A DNA stretch of 64,000 nt from Dastarcus helophoroides (GCA_028583605.1 CM053328.1:7402836-7466835); one strand, 5' to 3'; positions 1 through 11,022 are shown, counted from the stretch's first letter. The notes: a model not told the origin generated them from the letters alone. A program made the numbers and translations.

Positions 1-557
1 GTCATGAAATTTCGGCTTTTTTCCTCAGATATTGTGACTTTTTTTCAGAATTTAAATTTTTTTCAAGATTTCAATTTTTTGTAAAAATGTTTACTTTTTT
101 TCAACGATTTCGACTTTTCCTGGAAGTTTCGACTTTTAAGATATGATTTTTTTCAGAATTTAGCCTTTTTTATAAATTTTAATTTTTTCTGCAAAGTTGG
201 ACTATTTTTTAAAATTTTTATTTTTTTTCGAAATTTTGATCTTTATGTAGTAGGTGGTATTTTTATTTGAAAAGTTGAAAAATTCGACTTTCCTTGAAAA
301 TTTTCACCTTTTCCAAAAATTGGTTTTTTCTCAAAATTTCGAATTTTATTGAACTTTTTTTAGAATTTCCATTTTTCGGAAAATGTTAACCTTGTATCAT
401 CAAATTTCGGCTATTTTCTTAATTTCTTAAGATATGACTATTTCAGAATTTAAATTTTTTTTCAAAATTTCAATTTTTTGTGAAAACTTGACTGTTATGT
501 AGTAAAGCGGATTTTTATTTAAAAAATTTAATAATTCGACTCTTTTTGAAAAGTTTC
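1..557. repeat. T-rich degenerate satellite filler
   Basis: The plus strand is built from loosely repeated words such as AAATTTCGACTTTTT and AAAATTTC separated by T runs, with no stable period. The same vocabulary recurs over many kilobases of this window. Any phenylalanine-rich open frames are by-products of the T runs. No gene is visible. Confidence 0.75.
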
Positions 558-979
558 ACTGTTCTGAAAAATTGGATTGTTCTCAACATTTCGATTTTTA
601 AAATACATGAACCCTCGTCGTTAGATTATGTCGTTGCTTCGTCATTGCCAAGCTTTGCATTTATTTACATAGAAAATGTGTCGTACTATAATATGCGCGA
701 GAGTAGAAAATCGAGAAAGTGCGCGAAATCTGGCAACACTGAAGCGGACAAACAGACAGACAAACACACTGTTCTGAAAAATTGGATTGTTCTCAAAATT
801 TCGATTTTTAAAATACATGAACCCTCGTCGTTAGATGATCTCGTTGCTTCGTCATTGCCAAGCTTTGCATTTATTTACATAGAAAATGTGTCGTGCTATA
901 TATGCGCGAGAGTAGAAAATCGGGAAAGTGCGCGAGATCTGGCAACACTAAAGCGGACAAACAGACAGACAAACACACT
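558..979. repeat. Two-copy 209-bp tandem duplication
   Basis: Unit 1 (558-766) and unit 2 (767-979) both begin CACTGTTCTGAAAAATTGGA and end in a short CAGACAGACAAACACA stretch, with few differences between them. A 157-codon open frame runs through both copies and encodes the same peptide twice, including the shared stretch IFKIHEPSSLD. It has no recognisable domain and probably reflects the young duplication rather than a gene. Confidence 0.85.
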
Positions 980-1023
980 TTCGCATTTATATATCAGTAA
1001 GGATTTCTCGTTTCATTGATAAA

Positions 1024-1115
1024 TATGCACATTCGCATTATATTCGCATTTCTTGCGAATGCGAATATTAAAAAACATGCGAATATTCGCGAATGAGAAT
1101 GCGAATATCGTTACA
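1024..1115. repeat. Cluster of ATTCGC/GCGAAT inverted words
   Basis: About 90 bases contain ATTCGCAT, GCGAATGCGAATAT and GCGAATATTCGCGAAT in both orientations, which could fold on themselves. No flanking target duplication was found. It may be one end of an unidentified element. Confidence 0.5.
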
Positions 1116-2424
1116 TCGCTAGTATGTACTACATACACTAGAAATTAAGGGACATAAAAAGTTCTAAATTTTTAATCGATTTTCTAAAGGATGTAGCTCA
1201 AAAAAATTGCGTTGAGATAAATAAAAGATAAATTAAAGCTCCCAAGTTTCTACTTTTAAAATCTTGACCCTTTAACGTCAGTTTTTGATTAATCATTCGA
1301 TAACTATGGGCCCAAATTTTTTCCGAATTTTTCTTTATCTGCAGGTCTACACAAACTTCAATTATCTTTTTTTTGAGTCATATCAAAAAGCACTTCTAGA
1401 TAATTTAATTTCCTTTACTTTGACTAACCTCCAAACCTTCTACTATGATATTTCTCTAAGTTATCGTTCAAAACAAAAAAGGCATTTTTGACTTTGGTAG
1501 TTCGGTTAGTTTGGTTAATTCGGAAAATAGTGATCGTGCAGAAAATGCAAGAAGAGTTATGAAAACTGCAAAGCATTATTTACAAGTTGTAGTTATTTGT
1601 TTTTGATAAAAAATGTCTTTAATACCAAAAAATTGATTGAAAAGGAGGTAAAAAATTCTGTAATTAGTGATATTCGCTTAACTTGGCACATCTTAACAAA
1701 ATAATGGATCGTGGAGAAACAAGACTTCCTTCTCGAGAGTCATAATATTTCCAAATAAGATTTTAAGTACAATTTCTTCCTACTACTCAAAAACAGAAGC
1801 ACAGAAGCATGATCTGTAATCTAGATAAGAACACTTTTCCTGTCAAGAATCATGCCACCCTGCTGCCACGTTCTTTATATTGACTGTACCTTTTTAACTT
1901 ACAAAATCTTAAAGCACCCGTGAAAATTTCAAATCTCTAAGATTTATTTCTTATTGTGCTTAATTTCATTAAATTTGTTGTTTTTACTAAAAATCAATTT
2001 AGGGATGAAGTTTTTTTCATTTTTTGTCAAGTTTTTATGTTGAATGTATTTTTTTAAAGCAAGGTTGAGCAAGGACCCACCAAATTAAAGAGGATTAAAT
2101 TATCTAAAAAAACTATGATGTAATCACAAAGTAAGCAAACATTTGAGAACATTTTTGGGCTGTGGTTTTCTCAAATTTAATCAAAAACTACTGATGCCAA
2201 AAGATTTTGAATTCATCATCTGAAAATTAGAAATTTGAAGTTTTAATTTACTTTTTTTACGTTTCTCTCTGGCCATTTCTAATCGAGACACATTCTTTTG
2301 AAAAATCACCTAAAATTCAATTGAATATCCAAAAAAAGGTTATAGAGCTTTTATTACAAACATTATTTGGTTTAAATAAGTACAAGAATTATTAAATTGG
2401 CAAAAACTTGAATCAGTGCTCGTT
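1116..2424. other. AT-rich stretch without recognisable gene
   Basis: Only short AT-driven open frames occur, for example 1285-1491 on the plus strand. There is no splice-bounded coding block, no RNA gene and no transposon terminus that I can support. Confidence 0.5.
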
Positions 2425-2465
2425 TTAGTTTAATATAAATTTCTTATTAAAATGAAAAAACTCAC

Positions 2466-2613
2466 CCCATTCACATACACCCCGGCAGAATTTTCCCCCT
2501 GGCAGGTACGAATGGCACTTTGTTCTATCCGCACGTCGAAGTCTCCGAAGTAAGCAGGATTCGCGTGCTCCAAATTCCGGGTGTTTAGAGATGTCACAAC
2601 GCTTTACTTCCAT
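2466..2613 (-). CDS. Candidate cysteine-rich host exon
   Basis: On the minus strand a 148-nt open block encodes a basic cysteine-rich peptide with the pieces RCDISKHPEFGARESC, RRADRTKCHSYLP and GGKFCRGVCEWG. It is bounded downstream by a consensus splice donor (GG then GTGAGTT, intron starting at 2465). Upstream is TTATAG, a possible acceptor directly before an ATG. Base composition is much richer in G+C than the surroundings, as expected for an exon. Five cysteines suggest an extracellular disulphide-bonded domain, but I cannot assign a family. A second possible acceptor (GCCTTGCAG) lies on the same strand near 2752. It could equally be an old transposon fragment. Confidence 0.25.
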
Positions 2614-3300
2614 CTATAAGGTGGTCGGTTTACTTATAATCCCCCTCCCCCAGTTCGGATTGAATTCGCCAAGTGCTTAAGATGTTCCGCAGGATGCGTG
2701 ACTGATATACGTACTCCTGAGAGAGGGAATTCCTGCCGCTGAAAACTGCAAGGCGAAACAAACGGTCGATTCTTACACTTTGGCTACTTAATAATGCTAA
2801 TGCGGTAACTATTCAGGTCGTGATTGTGTTGAACCTGGTAATTGATGTTTTGCTTGTACATACATAAACGATGATTAGTGTTTATTTTTATCGAATTTTC
2901 TATCCTTAGCATCCAAGGATTGAAACTTGTACCTTGATAATTGTTATAATTCAACAATGTGACTAACAAGATCTTTCCAAGAAAAACCACATTTTTGATA
3001 AATAATCCGTCAGATTTAACGAATGGAAACGAAACAGAATCAGACACGAAGATCTTCCAAAAGAACCCAAAACATTGCATAATTCTGGATGATGCGAATC
3101 TGCAGCGGAGTCATTTGGGGATAACGGACATTCCAGGATATGTAAATATTCGCGGACCATTCTGCTGGAGCATTGAACTTTTTAGTGCTTATAAAAAACC
3201 TGACCGTCTTGACACATATATCCAGCTTAAGAGTCTTCGCTTTTTTCTGGTGACTCAGCTAATCTGAATATGGTAAATTCGGCAGGTAAGACGAGTAAAT
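2614..3300. other. Moderate-GC unique sequence, unassigned
   Basis: The block is richer in G+C than its neighbours and contains overlapping open frames on both strands, the longest being 102 codons on plus (2959-3267). None has a recognisable motif. It may belong to the same host locus as the candidate exon at 2466-2613, or be decayed repeat. Confidence 0.3.
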
Positions 3301-4010
3301 AAACATTTAGCAGCTTCGGTAGTTGCAAATGCAGTTCAATTGTTACCCAACTATGAAGAAGTAATAATCCATCGATGTCTCACACAATTTTCAACAGTTC
3401 TACGACTGTTACATATCTTTTTTTATTGTTTCCTTCAAGGATGTACTTGCTCATCATTGTTAAATGTTAACGATTCTCATGGAGTTACGTGTAATTTATA
3501 ATTATTACGAAGAGATTACTTTTATTAGGTGTATACCCAATGAAGATCAAAGGTTGATAATTGATGAAACGGATGCAGTAAACACTGACAACACCGACTT
3601 ACAAAATTTTGTCACACTTTTTGTAACAATGCATGTAAATTAGCAAAAGCCGCAGACAAATACCTAATAAATAAACAATTCAAAGATGACGAAAACAACA
3701 CATTTTTCAAGATTCATTTCGAAATTTCCAACTGAAATCAAACTGATTTTAAAATTTTGTTATTAGAGCCAAAATTCTGAGACTAATCCAGTAGGTTATT
3801 CAGAAATAATAAATTTATGGATTCTTGTATCAGGATCTTGAAATTTAATTTAAAAATTTCACACGAAAGAGGAATATCGAACTCTATTTCAAATTTGAAA
3901 TTTCGACTTTCAGGTAGTTATTTCTCCCACGTCCCGCCTCACCTCTGAGAGAGACTAAAAAAAGCCAGATTTTTAGAATTCAATCACTGTAGTTGTGCTT
4001 GCAGAAGCGT
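3301..4010. other. AT-rich stretch, nothing recognised
   Basis: No coding block, RNA gene or clear repeat terminus is visible between the unassigned block and the hAT-like end at 4011. Confidence 0.5.
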
Positions 4011-4213
4011 CAGTGGCGGCTGGTCTTAAAGGGCCCAAGAGCGCACGCTCCTCGTGAAATGAGCGATCTATTCTTTTCTGTTCAATGTTAAACACTTGGA
4101 TTTATCACATTTTTAAACACAAAATAATAACATACTAATTAACTAATAATACTTGTGAATAACTTGGAATAAAGTACGCAAAGGTTTAATTCCATTATAG
4201 TAAATATTATATA

Positions 4214-4890
4214 CAGGGCGAGTTACTAAGCGAGAATCGGTCTTTGGTAGGCGTATCGTTCAAAATATCAAAAAATGTTTCGAATAAAAGTTGTTCGAAA
4301 TAAAGTTCTCCACAACCTAAAATTATTGCCAAATATGGCGGCCTTCCGGTTGCACCGGAAATGAACACAACTTTCTTATTTTAAATAGAACACCCTATGT
4401 ATTTTTACATTTTTGGATTTCTTGTTAAAAATGAATATAAATTTATTAGGACGACATAGGCCCTTAGTTGAACCGTTTTCGCGTATTTAATATTTTTGGT
4501 TAAATTTGACGATTTCGGAGCTTGACGCCATTAACGATATTTTCCAAACGCAATGACTCAGAATTGTGTGGCATACGGTTTTGGATTCAGGAAGAAATGG
4601 AGTATTTGTTTACGTCTTTGCTGTTAGCAAGATTTCTTAAATCTCTTCACATCCGTCGACTCAATTCTTCAGTTGTTCAAACATGCATAACTTAATTTTT
4701 TCAAATGGAACCACCTATCTTGGATTATCTTATCGGATGCGAAATTAAATTACCTTTCTTTTGGTACCAGGGATTGCCACCTCCGTCTAATAATTTTTGA
4801 GAAATTTAGAATTTTTTAAAAATTTTAATTAATTTCGTATTATCGCGTTAGCCTTGGATGTCGCGGTTTTGTTTCATCTCGTTTGTCCTG
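4214..4890 (+). repeat. Left long inverted repeat arm
   Basis: This is the reverse complement of 6720-7398 with scattered substitutions and small indels. Shared landmarks include CCGGAAATGAACACAACTTT, the GGTACCAGG...TTGCCACCTCCGTC block and GTTTTGTTTC...CTCGTTTGTCCTG. Homology reaches into sequence upstream of the transposase start. Confidence 0.85.
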
Positions 4891-5117
4891 TAAATTACAG
4901 AAAATGTTTTTCGAACAAGAATCGGTTGATACTTTACATTTTTTAAAGAAAATTATTTTTTGAAAACTAGGTCAATTGTTAGAGGAAGGCAAACACAAAA
5001 AAATAAATAATTAAAATTCAAAAAAATAAACAATTTTATTAGAGTTTGTAACATGCCCAACGGTTTGTCAACCAGAGATGTTCAAATTTAGTGGCATTCT
5101 TCAGGTTGTAGCTAACT

Positions 5118-5502
5118 GGAAGTACAGAATACGAGAAAAAGGAGCGTAAAAAACCAACGGCGCATGAAGAAAACCAAGTTTCAGTAGTGGTTGCTACTGT
5201 CCAATATCCGCACTTAAGAACCAGAAGAATTAGTGTGACATTACAAATAAGTCAAAATCGGTTTCATGATTGTTGTGTAAAAAGAAGTTTCATTCGTATC
5301 ACACCTAGCTAGTGCAAGAACTCAATCAAGCTGACTAACAATCGATGCAGTTGTGCGAATGGACGTTGCATAATCTGCAGGAACAAAATGACCGTTTCGG
5401 ACATTGTACTATTTACCGACGAATGTACAAACATTTTTTAGGAACCGCTTCGTTGGAAGGAAACGATACACCACGATACTGAAAATCATCATTGGATTTC
5501 AG
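5118..5502 (+). pseudogene. Decayed second copy of the same transposase
   Basis: Conceptual translation on plus gives recognisable but broken pieces matching the intact minus-strand protein: YEKKERKKPT, HEENQ and QISQ, then QELNQAD and LQEQND after frame changes. Premature stops and frameshifts are frequent. The N-terminal DUF4817-like segment and everything after the first catalytic region are missing. It lies inside the left arm, oriented opposite to the intact gene. Confidence 0.75.
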
Positions 5503-5601
5503 TGTTAAGCAATAAAGAAAGTAAATAAACAATAAACAAATCGCTAACAGTAGGTTGCAACAAATATTAATAAATATTAATAAACAATGGTAATAATAAC
5601 A

Positions 5602-6660
5602 TTAAATTAAATGTTCAACATAACCACCAGCTTCACGCTGACAAATGCGTAGTCTCTGTAGCAAAGAATTGTTCCCATCCACCAAGACGTTTTCATTGAT
5701 ATTTTGGAAAGCAACACGAACTCGCTCCATCATGTCTTCTCGGGTAGTTGGTGGTTCCTGGTACACAACTTGCTTAACATCACCCCACAAGAAAAAGTCT
5801 GGCTTAGTTAAATCCGGTGATCTTGCGGGCCATACCACTGGATCTCCTCTTCCTATCCACTTGTTAGGGAATTGTGTATTGAGGAACTCTCTTACATTCC
5901 TTCCATAATGTGCCGGTGGCCCATCATGTTGAAACCACATTTGCCGCACGACAGCAAGAGGCAAATTGTCTATCATTTCGGGCAATTGATTTTGCAAAAA
6001 ATGCAAGTAATTGTTGGCATTGAAATGTTCATTGAAGAAGTGTGGTCCGACAACAAATCTTCCTATGACACCACCCCAAACATTCAGAGAACACCTATGC
6101 TGATGGTCTAAGGGCCTTATCCAATGAGGATTTTCAGTGTGGTAGTAATGGGAGTTGTGTCCTTCCACGAAGCCGTTCTTATGAAATGTACATTCGTCGG
6201 TAAATAGTACATTGTCCAAAAAGTCATTTTGTTCTTGTAGTTTTCGTAACGCCCACTCACAAAACTGCATTCGGTTGTTAAAATCAGCTTGATTGAGTTC
6301 CTGTACTAGCTGGACACGATCGGGATGAACCTTATTTTTACGCAAGATTCGTGAAACCGAGGTTTGACTTATTTGTAATTCCGTGCTTATTATTCTGGTA
6401 CTTAAATGCGGATCTTGGACAACAGCAGCCGCTACTAAAACTTGGTTTTCTTCATGCATCGTTGGTTTTCTACGCTCCTTTTTCTCGTATTTCGTACTAC
6501 CAGTTCGCTCGAACCTCTCTCTCAATTTAGCGAATGCCGCTGAATTTGGATGTTTCCGATCGGCAAAGCGTTGGGCATAAATTCTTGAGGCAAGAAATGG
6601 ATTTCTGTCAGCACTGCCCAAGGCGTAAACCATATCGACCAATTCTTCTTGAGAAAACAT
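5602..6660 (-). CDS. Tc1/mariner-superfamily transposase, apparently intact, 352 aa
   Basis: Probable cut-and-paste transposase acting in the nucleus on its element's TIRs. The start is set at the ATG at 6658-6660 (MFSQEELVDMVYALG), which begins a DUF4817-like N-terminal DNA-binding region. The frame is open 27 codons further upstream but has no ATG there. A second helix-turn-helix follows (LQISQTSVSRILRK). The catalytic region shows VLFTDECTF (D155), WFQHDGPPAHY (D246) and SPDLTKPDFFLWG (D288). By my count 41 residues separate the last two, so it is DD41D-like rather than the DD34D of classical mariners. The protein ends YVEHLI. No stop or frameshift interrupts it, unlike nearly every other element gene here, which suggests recent activity or arrival. 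Placement in a named DD41D family needs a search. Confidence 0.9.
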   Translation of the reverse strand: MFSQEELVDMVYALGSADRNPFLASRIYAQRFADRKHPNSAAFAKLRERFERTGSTKYEKKERRKPTMHEENQVLVAAAVVQDPHLSTRIISTELQISQTSVSRILRKNKVHPDRVQLVQELNQADFNNRMQFCEWALRKLQEQNDFLDNVLFTDECTFHKNGFVEGHNSHYYHTENPHWIRPLDHQHRCSLNVWGGVIGRFVVGPHFFNEHFNANNYLHFLQNQLPEMIDNLPLAVVRQMWFQHDGPPAHYGRNVREFLNTQFPNKWIGRGDPVVWPARSPDLTKPDFFLWGDVKQVVYQEPPTTREDMMERVRVAFQNINENVLVDGNNSLLQRLRICQREAGGYVEHLI

Positions 6661-6719
6661 GTCTTTCAGTACTAAAACCAAGACCTCGCGACAACAATTA
6701 GATAAACTGTCACTTATTG

Positions 6720-7398
6720 CAGGACAAACGAGACGAAACAAAACCGCGACATCCAGGGCTAACGCGAAAATACCAAATTAATTAAAATTTTTACAAAATT
6801 CTAAATTTCTCAAAAATTATTGGACGGAGGTGGCAATACCTGGTACCAAAAAAAAAGGTAATTTAATTTTGCATCCGATAAGATAATCCAAGGTAGGTGA
6901 TTCTATTTGAAAAAATTAAGTTATGCATGTTTGAGCAACTGAAGAATCGAGTCGACGGATGTGAAGAAATTTAAGAAATCTTGCTAACAGCAAAGACGTA
7001 AACAAATACTTCATTTCTTCCTGAATCCAAAACCGTATGCCACACAACTCTGATTCATTGCATTTGGAAAATATCGTTAATAGCGTCAAGCTCCGAAATC
7101 GTCAAATTTAACCAAAAAAATTAAATAACGCGAAAGCGGTTTATAAAAGGGCCTATGTCGTCTTAATAAACTCATATTTATTTTTAACTAGAAATCCAAA
7201 AATGTAAAAATATATAGGATGTTCTATTTAAAATAAGAAAGTTGTGTTCATTTCCGGTGCAACCGGAAGGCCGCCATATTTGGCAATAATTTTAGGTTGT
7301 GGAAAACTTTATTTCAAAGAACTTTTATTAAAAACATTTTTCGATATTTTGAACGATACGCCTGCCAAAGACCGATTCCCGCTTAGTGACTCACCCTG
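6720..7398 (-). repeat. Right long inverted repeat arm
   Basis: Partner of 4214-4890. It contains the presumed promoter and 5' leader of the intact transposase and ends in the terminal CACCCTG followed by the TA at 7399-7400. Confidence 0.85.
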
Positions 7399-7400
7399 TA

Positions 7401-7720
7401 TATTGGTGCGCGCAGAATTATGCACCTAGCGTGGCTGCCTTGCGATGCCTATCAACGGCCTCCACGGGGTACGGAGAAATAAACTACAGAACACCACGTT
7501 AAAGCTAGCCCGGGGTACGCCGCTCCGCGCTTATGCGATATTTCCAAGTGATGAGTACGAGTCAGAATTTGGAGTGCGTACTTAAGATTTATGATGCTAA
7601 ATGCGTATGTGCTGGCTGATCTGATTGCGATTGCTAATTGTGCCGCTTACAGCCCTAACTGCCAATAGTAGCGCTATTCACAAAGAGATAGCAGTACCCA
7701 TTCTAGGGTCTAATTATTAA
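7401..7720. other. GC-richer unassigned block
   Basis: This segment between the mariner right end and the AT-rich right part of the hAT-like shell has balanced composition (CCCGGGGTACGCCGCTCCGC region) but stops in all frames. It may be remnant interior of the host hAT-like element. I cannot identify it. Confidence 0.35.
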
Positions 7721-8306
7721 TTTGTAAATTTGGATTTAAAGAATTTTGATGAGAAAGTAATGAACACTTTATTTGTTTAAAAGCTCGTAGAGCGGATGTT
7801 GTTAAAAAAAAATATTTTTTTGTGTTTTTGTTGAGTTGAATTAGAACTTTGTAATAAATTATATTTTATTTTTAAATGCAGTTTTCATGAAAAAGTGATA
7901 TAATTTTATTCCTATGAAAGCAAACAATTTTCATTAAGTAACCCAGAGCCATAACTACGTGTAATCGTACAGGGGCTCAGAAATGTCGATAATGTTTTTT
8001 TTTTGTACTCGATGAAAATAATTTAGAGATGATAACCTAAAAATATTTTCAAGGTGGTAAGATGTTAATTAAATTTAATTCGTAAAAATACTATTAAATA
8101 TTACACATTTTTTTTACACATTACCCTTTTTGTATCACATTTGCTTTTCTTAAATTTAATACCTTGCTATGATACTGGAGTCACCTAAATTCTTAACTCT
8201 AATATTTTTGCATCTGCGCACACCCTGTCAAAAAGTCACCAGCCACTGAGACACCAATGAAAAAATTTCTAGAAAAACGCTAAAATTTCCATTTTTTTTT
8301 TAGGAA

Positions 8307-8456
8307 AATTGAAATACAAATCTTGTCCCCTGAAACCAAAAAAGATTAAAAAACACAACAAAGGTTGCTTTATGTTTTTTAATCTTTCTTGGTTTCAGAG
8401 GACAAGGTTTGTATTTTAATTTTTAAAGATAACCAAGGACCAGCCCGTTCCACCAA
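8307..8456. repeat. Hairpin repeat, family A, full copy
   Basis: A near-perfect inverted repeat pairs TTGAAATACAAATCTTGTCC...GAAACC...TTTTTTAATCTTT with its complement. It is followed by GGACCAGCCCGTTCCACCAA. Related full or half copies occur near 30706, 33336, 46315, 54925 and 59512. It may be a foldback MITE or a conserved part of the Penelope-like element, since two half copies flank PLE relics. Confidence 0.75.
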
Positions 8457-9690
8457 AAACTTTTAGTTTTAAATACCTAAAAATATTCTAAATTTCTAAA
8501 AAAATTGACAGTTTGAGAAGAGTTTCATAAAAAATCCAGTTTTAGCATAAACATTCAAGGAACGGAAAACATTTCGAGTCCAAACCCAATTTTTTTTTAC
8601 AAAAAAATCCAATTTTTTAGATTATAATGTCATTATTTTGTATTTTGTGAGAAAAAAATGAAATACTTCAGAAAGTAAAGTATTGTTTCAAAAAAGTTCG
8701 AGATTAAATTAGAAATGTTGAAAAAAAATAATAAGAAAAATCAAGATTTTAGAGCAAAGCCGAAATCTTGATTTTAACTTTCAAATTTTAGCAAATATGA
8801 ATATTTTAAATGTATACAAAAAAAATTAAAAAAAGGGATACTAGAGCAACTTCCTTTAGAGGCTTGATTGGAGAAATAGATCGATTTCTGAAAATAAATC
8901 GAAATTTCAAGAAAATGAATCAAAATATTCTAGAAAAAAAAACAAAATCAGGACGTTTTAAAATTTTTAGAACATTTTAAATTTTCAATCTGTAATCAAA
9001 ATTTTGTGAAGAGATTCCAAGTTTTAGGAAAAAAGTTAAAATGTTTCATTCAAACGCTTAGCTGCCAAACAAATTCAAATTTTGTTCAGGAATCAGGACG
9101 TGACAAAATTAAAAAACTGTAGATTTTAGGGATTACACTAGAAGCTAGAAAGACTTAAAAAACTGTAAATCTACAATTAAATACAGAGGCTTAACAAATA
9201 GTAGTTAGTTTCTCTATAATTAAAATGGTAAGGTGGCAATAGTGGCATACTCAATTCGAGGTTCAAGTTGGGTATGAAAACTGACACGATTTACTTTCTG
9301 TGCCTAAAGTTTTGATCTTCAACTCGAAAAATCGATTGTTTCTGACATTTTGGAGATTTTTTCTATAAATTCATGATTTTATAATTAATTTTGAGAAATG
9401 AGATACCTTTTAGAAATTTACGATAATTTAAAGACTCTGATGATACATTAGGCGTCTTTTTCTTATTACTGATTTTGCCCACAACCCCTGATCTACTAAA
9501 ACTAATTAATTACAAGAAGTGTGGTAATGGTGGGCTTTACCCCTTTTTTCCCCCAGCTACTTTTATGTTCGAAATTGACGATAATCGTTTTCAGGTAATT
9601 TTTTTTTTAAGTTTAGTCCACTCGCAAAAGGTAACCCCATTATGCCTTCAAAGCATTGCGAGTAGGATGCAGAAACAAGGATAGATGGCG
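8457..9690. other. A-rich stretch without gene
   Basis: Mostly A-rich filler in the orientation opposite to 1-557 (AAAATTTCAAGAAAATG words). No coding or RNA feature is supported; the 69-codon frame at 9475-9684 has no recognisable domain. Confidence 0.5.
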
Positions 9691-9691
9691 A

Positions 9692-10680
9692 TGAACCGCC
9701 TCCTTAAACAAGGATAGGTTGTAATTTTTGGGGAAAATTCCTTTCGGTAACGCATTCCGTAGCTTGAAAGTTCTGTAGAAAAAAAGAGTCTCCGTCGACA
9801 GAAGTCCTCACTGTGTCAAGCTGGAAGAATTTGCTGCTTCCGACTGTCTTGTATGCCTCAAGCATCTTGCCCTTGAAGGGATCAATCCTATTAATTCCTG
9901 CAAGCATCTTCCATGAAAGTACTTTTTAAAAAAAGACAAGTCACCAACCATCACCCTGCGCTCTAGTGTTTCCAGAGAATCGGTTAAACTTTCGTCATCA
10001 ATTAGGCGAATCGCTCTTCTTTGAATTGAATCCAAAAGAGCTAAACAGTGCTTTGGGGCTGAACTTCAAACATAAGAACAGTATTCTAGTGTAGGCCTAA
10101 CTTGAGCTTTGTATAGTGTAAGTAGTTGATAAGATGTAAAGTATTTTTTTGCCCTAAAAAGAAGGCATAGCTTCTGAAAGGCGGATTTGGCAATGGCGCG
10201 CACATGATCGTCTCAAGAGAGGTTAGTGCTCGCATTCACTCCTAGGATAGATAGATTAGATTCTATCGGAAAGATTTTACCGTTCATTAGTATGTTTGTT
10301 GCATTATCCCTTGATATTTTCTTAGAAAAAACCGCTGCCTAAGTTTTTGAAGCATTGAAGTCGACTAAATTTTTCTTTTTCGATTCCAGAATGACATCGA
10401 GATCCCGATTAATCATCTGTATCTGCTGTTCCCTTAGTTGATCTAAAGCAACGACGGATAATAGTTTATCGGAGGAAAAAGATAACACAAAGCTACTATC
10501 ATCTGCGTAGCTGTATATATGATTGGAAGTCGAAGCTAAGAGATCGTCACAGAAACAGACTAGGATACAGGACAAACCCCTGAGGCACCCCTGCATTAAT
10601 CGCAAATGTTGCGAATGAGATGCCATCTACGGTGATCTGAAGAGATCTGTCAGCGAGAAAATTGGTTATCAAATGATAGA
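9692..10680 (-). pseudogene. Non-LTR retrotransposon (LINE) relic, RT thumb and 3' end
   Basis: The minus strand encodes the 3' half of a LINE reverse transcriptase. Around 10680-10480 it reads FLADRSLQITVDGIS, AINAGVPQGFVL and, after a frame change, IYSYADDSS, the catalytic YADD box. Further on come IQRRAIRLIDDESL and LSFFKKYFHGRC, typical of the conserved segment after the RT in many insect LINEs. Stops and frameshifts split it. The 3' end (near TAAACAAGGATAGGTTGTAA) is shared with the scrap at 57023-57068. Pieces of the same family occur near 55190 and 63930. The 5' side is lost at about 10690, next to the foldback element. Confidence 0.8.
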
Positions 10681-10705
10681 GTCCAGGAGGGGCCATAAAA
10701 TCAGA

Positions 10706-11022
10706 AGATCAAACGAACTTACTTGTGAAGTTCGATCTTGATTATATGAGGTCTCGTCGAAGTAAATAGGGTCCCTCCCAATTCCCAAACCCGTATTTAG
10801 TTGCAAAAAATGTATAATCTCTGAAATAAGACTGAAGTATATGGGGAGCCGAGGTGCATACACAGCGGTGACTGTGAGGGCATAACGAGATTTATGATTT
10901 GTTTATTTCTTTAAAATATGTGATTGTATCGCCTAGAATGAAGGTACTACAATTTATCCTATTTACTTCGACGAGATCGCATATAATCAAGATCGAACTT
11001 CACAGGTAAGTTCGTTTGATCT
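10706..11022. mobile_element. Foldback/MITE element with about 65-bp inverted repeats
   Basis: The left arm starts AGATCAAACGAACTTACTTG and contains GATCTTGATTATATG and TCGTCGAAGTAAATAGG. The right arm is its reverse complement and ends AAGTTCGTTTGATCT. The arms are nearly identical over about 65 bases and enclose about 185 bases without coding capacity. No clear target duplication was identified, so superfamily is unknown. It lies at the broken 5' side of the LINE relic. Confidence 0.75.

Larger units (their letters stand above)
4214..7398 (-). mobile_element. Tc1/mariner-superfamily transposon with long inverted repeats
   Basis: The ends are CAGGGCGAGTTACTAAGCG on the left and, inward from the right, CAGGGTGAGTCACTAAGCG. 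TA dinucleotides flank at 4212-4213 and 7399-7400, the target duplication expected of this superfamily. Inverted homology extends about 677 bases inward on each side. The right arm continues into an intact transposase gene on minus; the left arm continues into a decayed copy of the same gene pointing inward on plus. The structure looks like an inverted dimer or foldback derivative whose left half degenerated. Confidence 0.85.
4011..8248. mobile_element. hAT-like shell element, decayed, hosting a mariner
   Basis: The left end reads CAGTGGCGGCTGGTC. The right end, read inward on minus, is CAGTGGCTGGTGAC, a match with a 2-base gap. CAGTGGC starts and short imperfect TIRs are typical of the hAT superfamily. 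The 8 flanking bases (AGAAGCGT and AGACACCA) agree only partly, so the target duplication is eroded or the pairing is wrong. No hAT transposase was recognised inside. Much of the interior is the TA-flanked element 4214-7398. Confidence 0.4.

Noticed and set aside
5645..6580. Plus-strand open frames of 65-87 codons
   Set aside because: They are antisense shadows of the intact transposase on minus.
6661..6741. N-terminal extension of the transposase
   Set aside because: The frame is open but lacks an ATG; the DUF4817-like region begins at the ATG at 6660.
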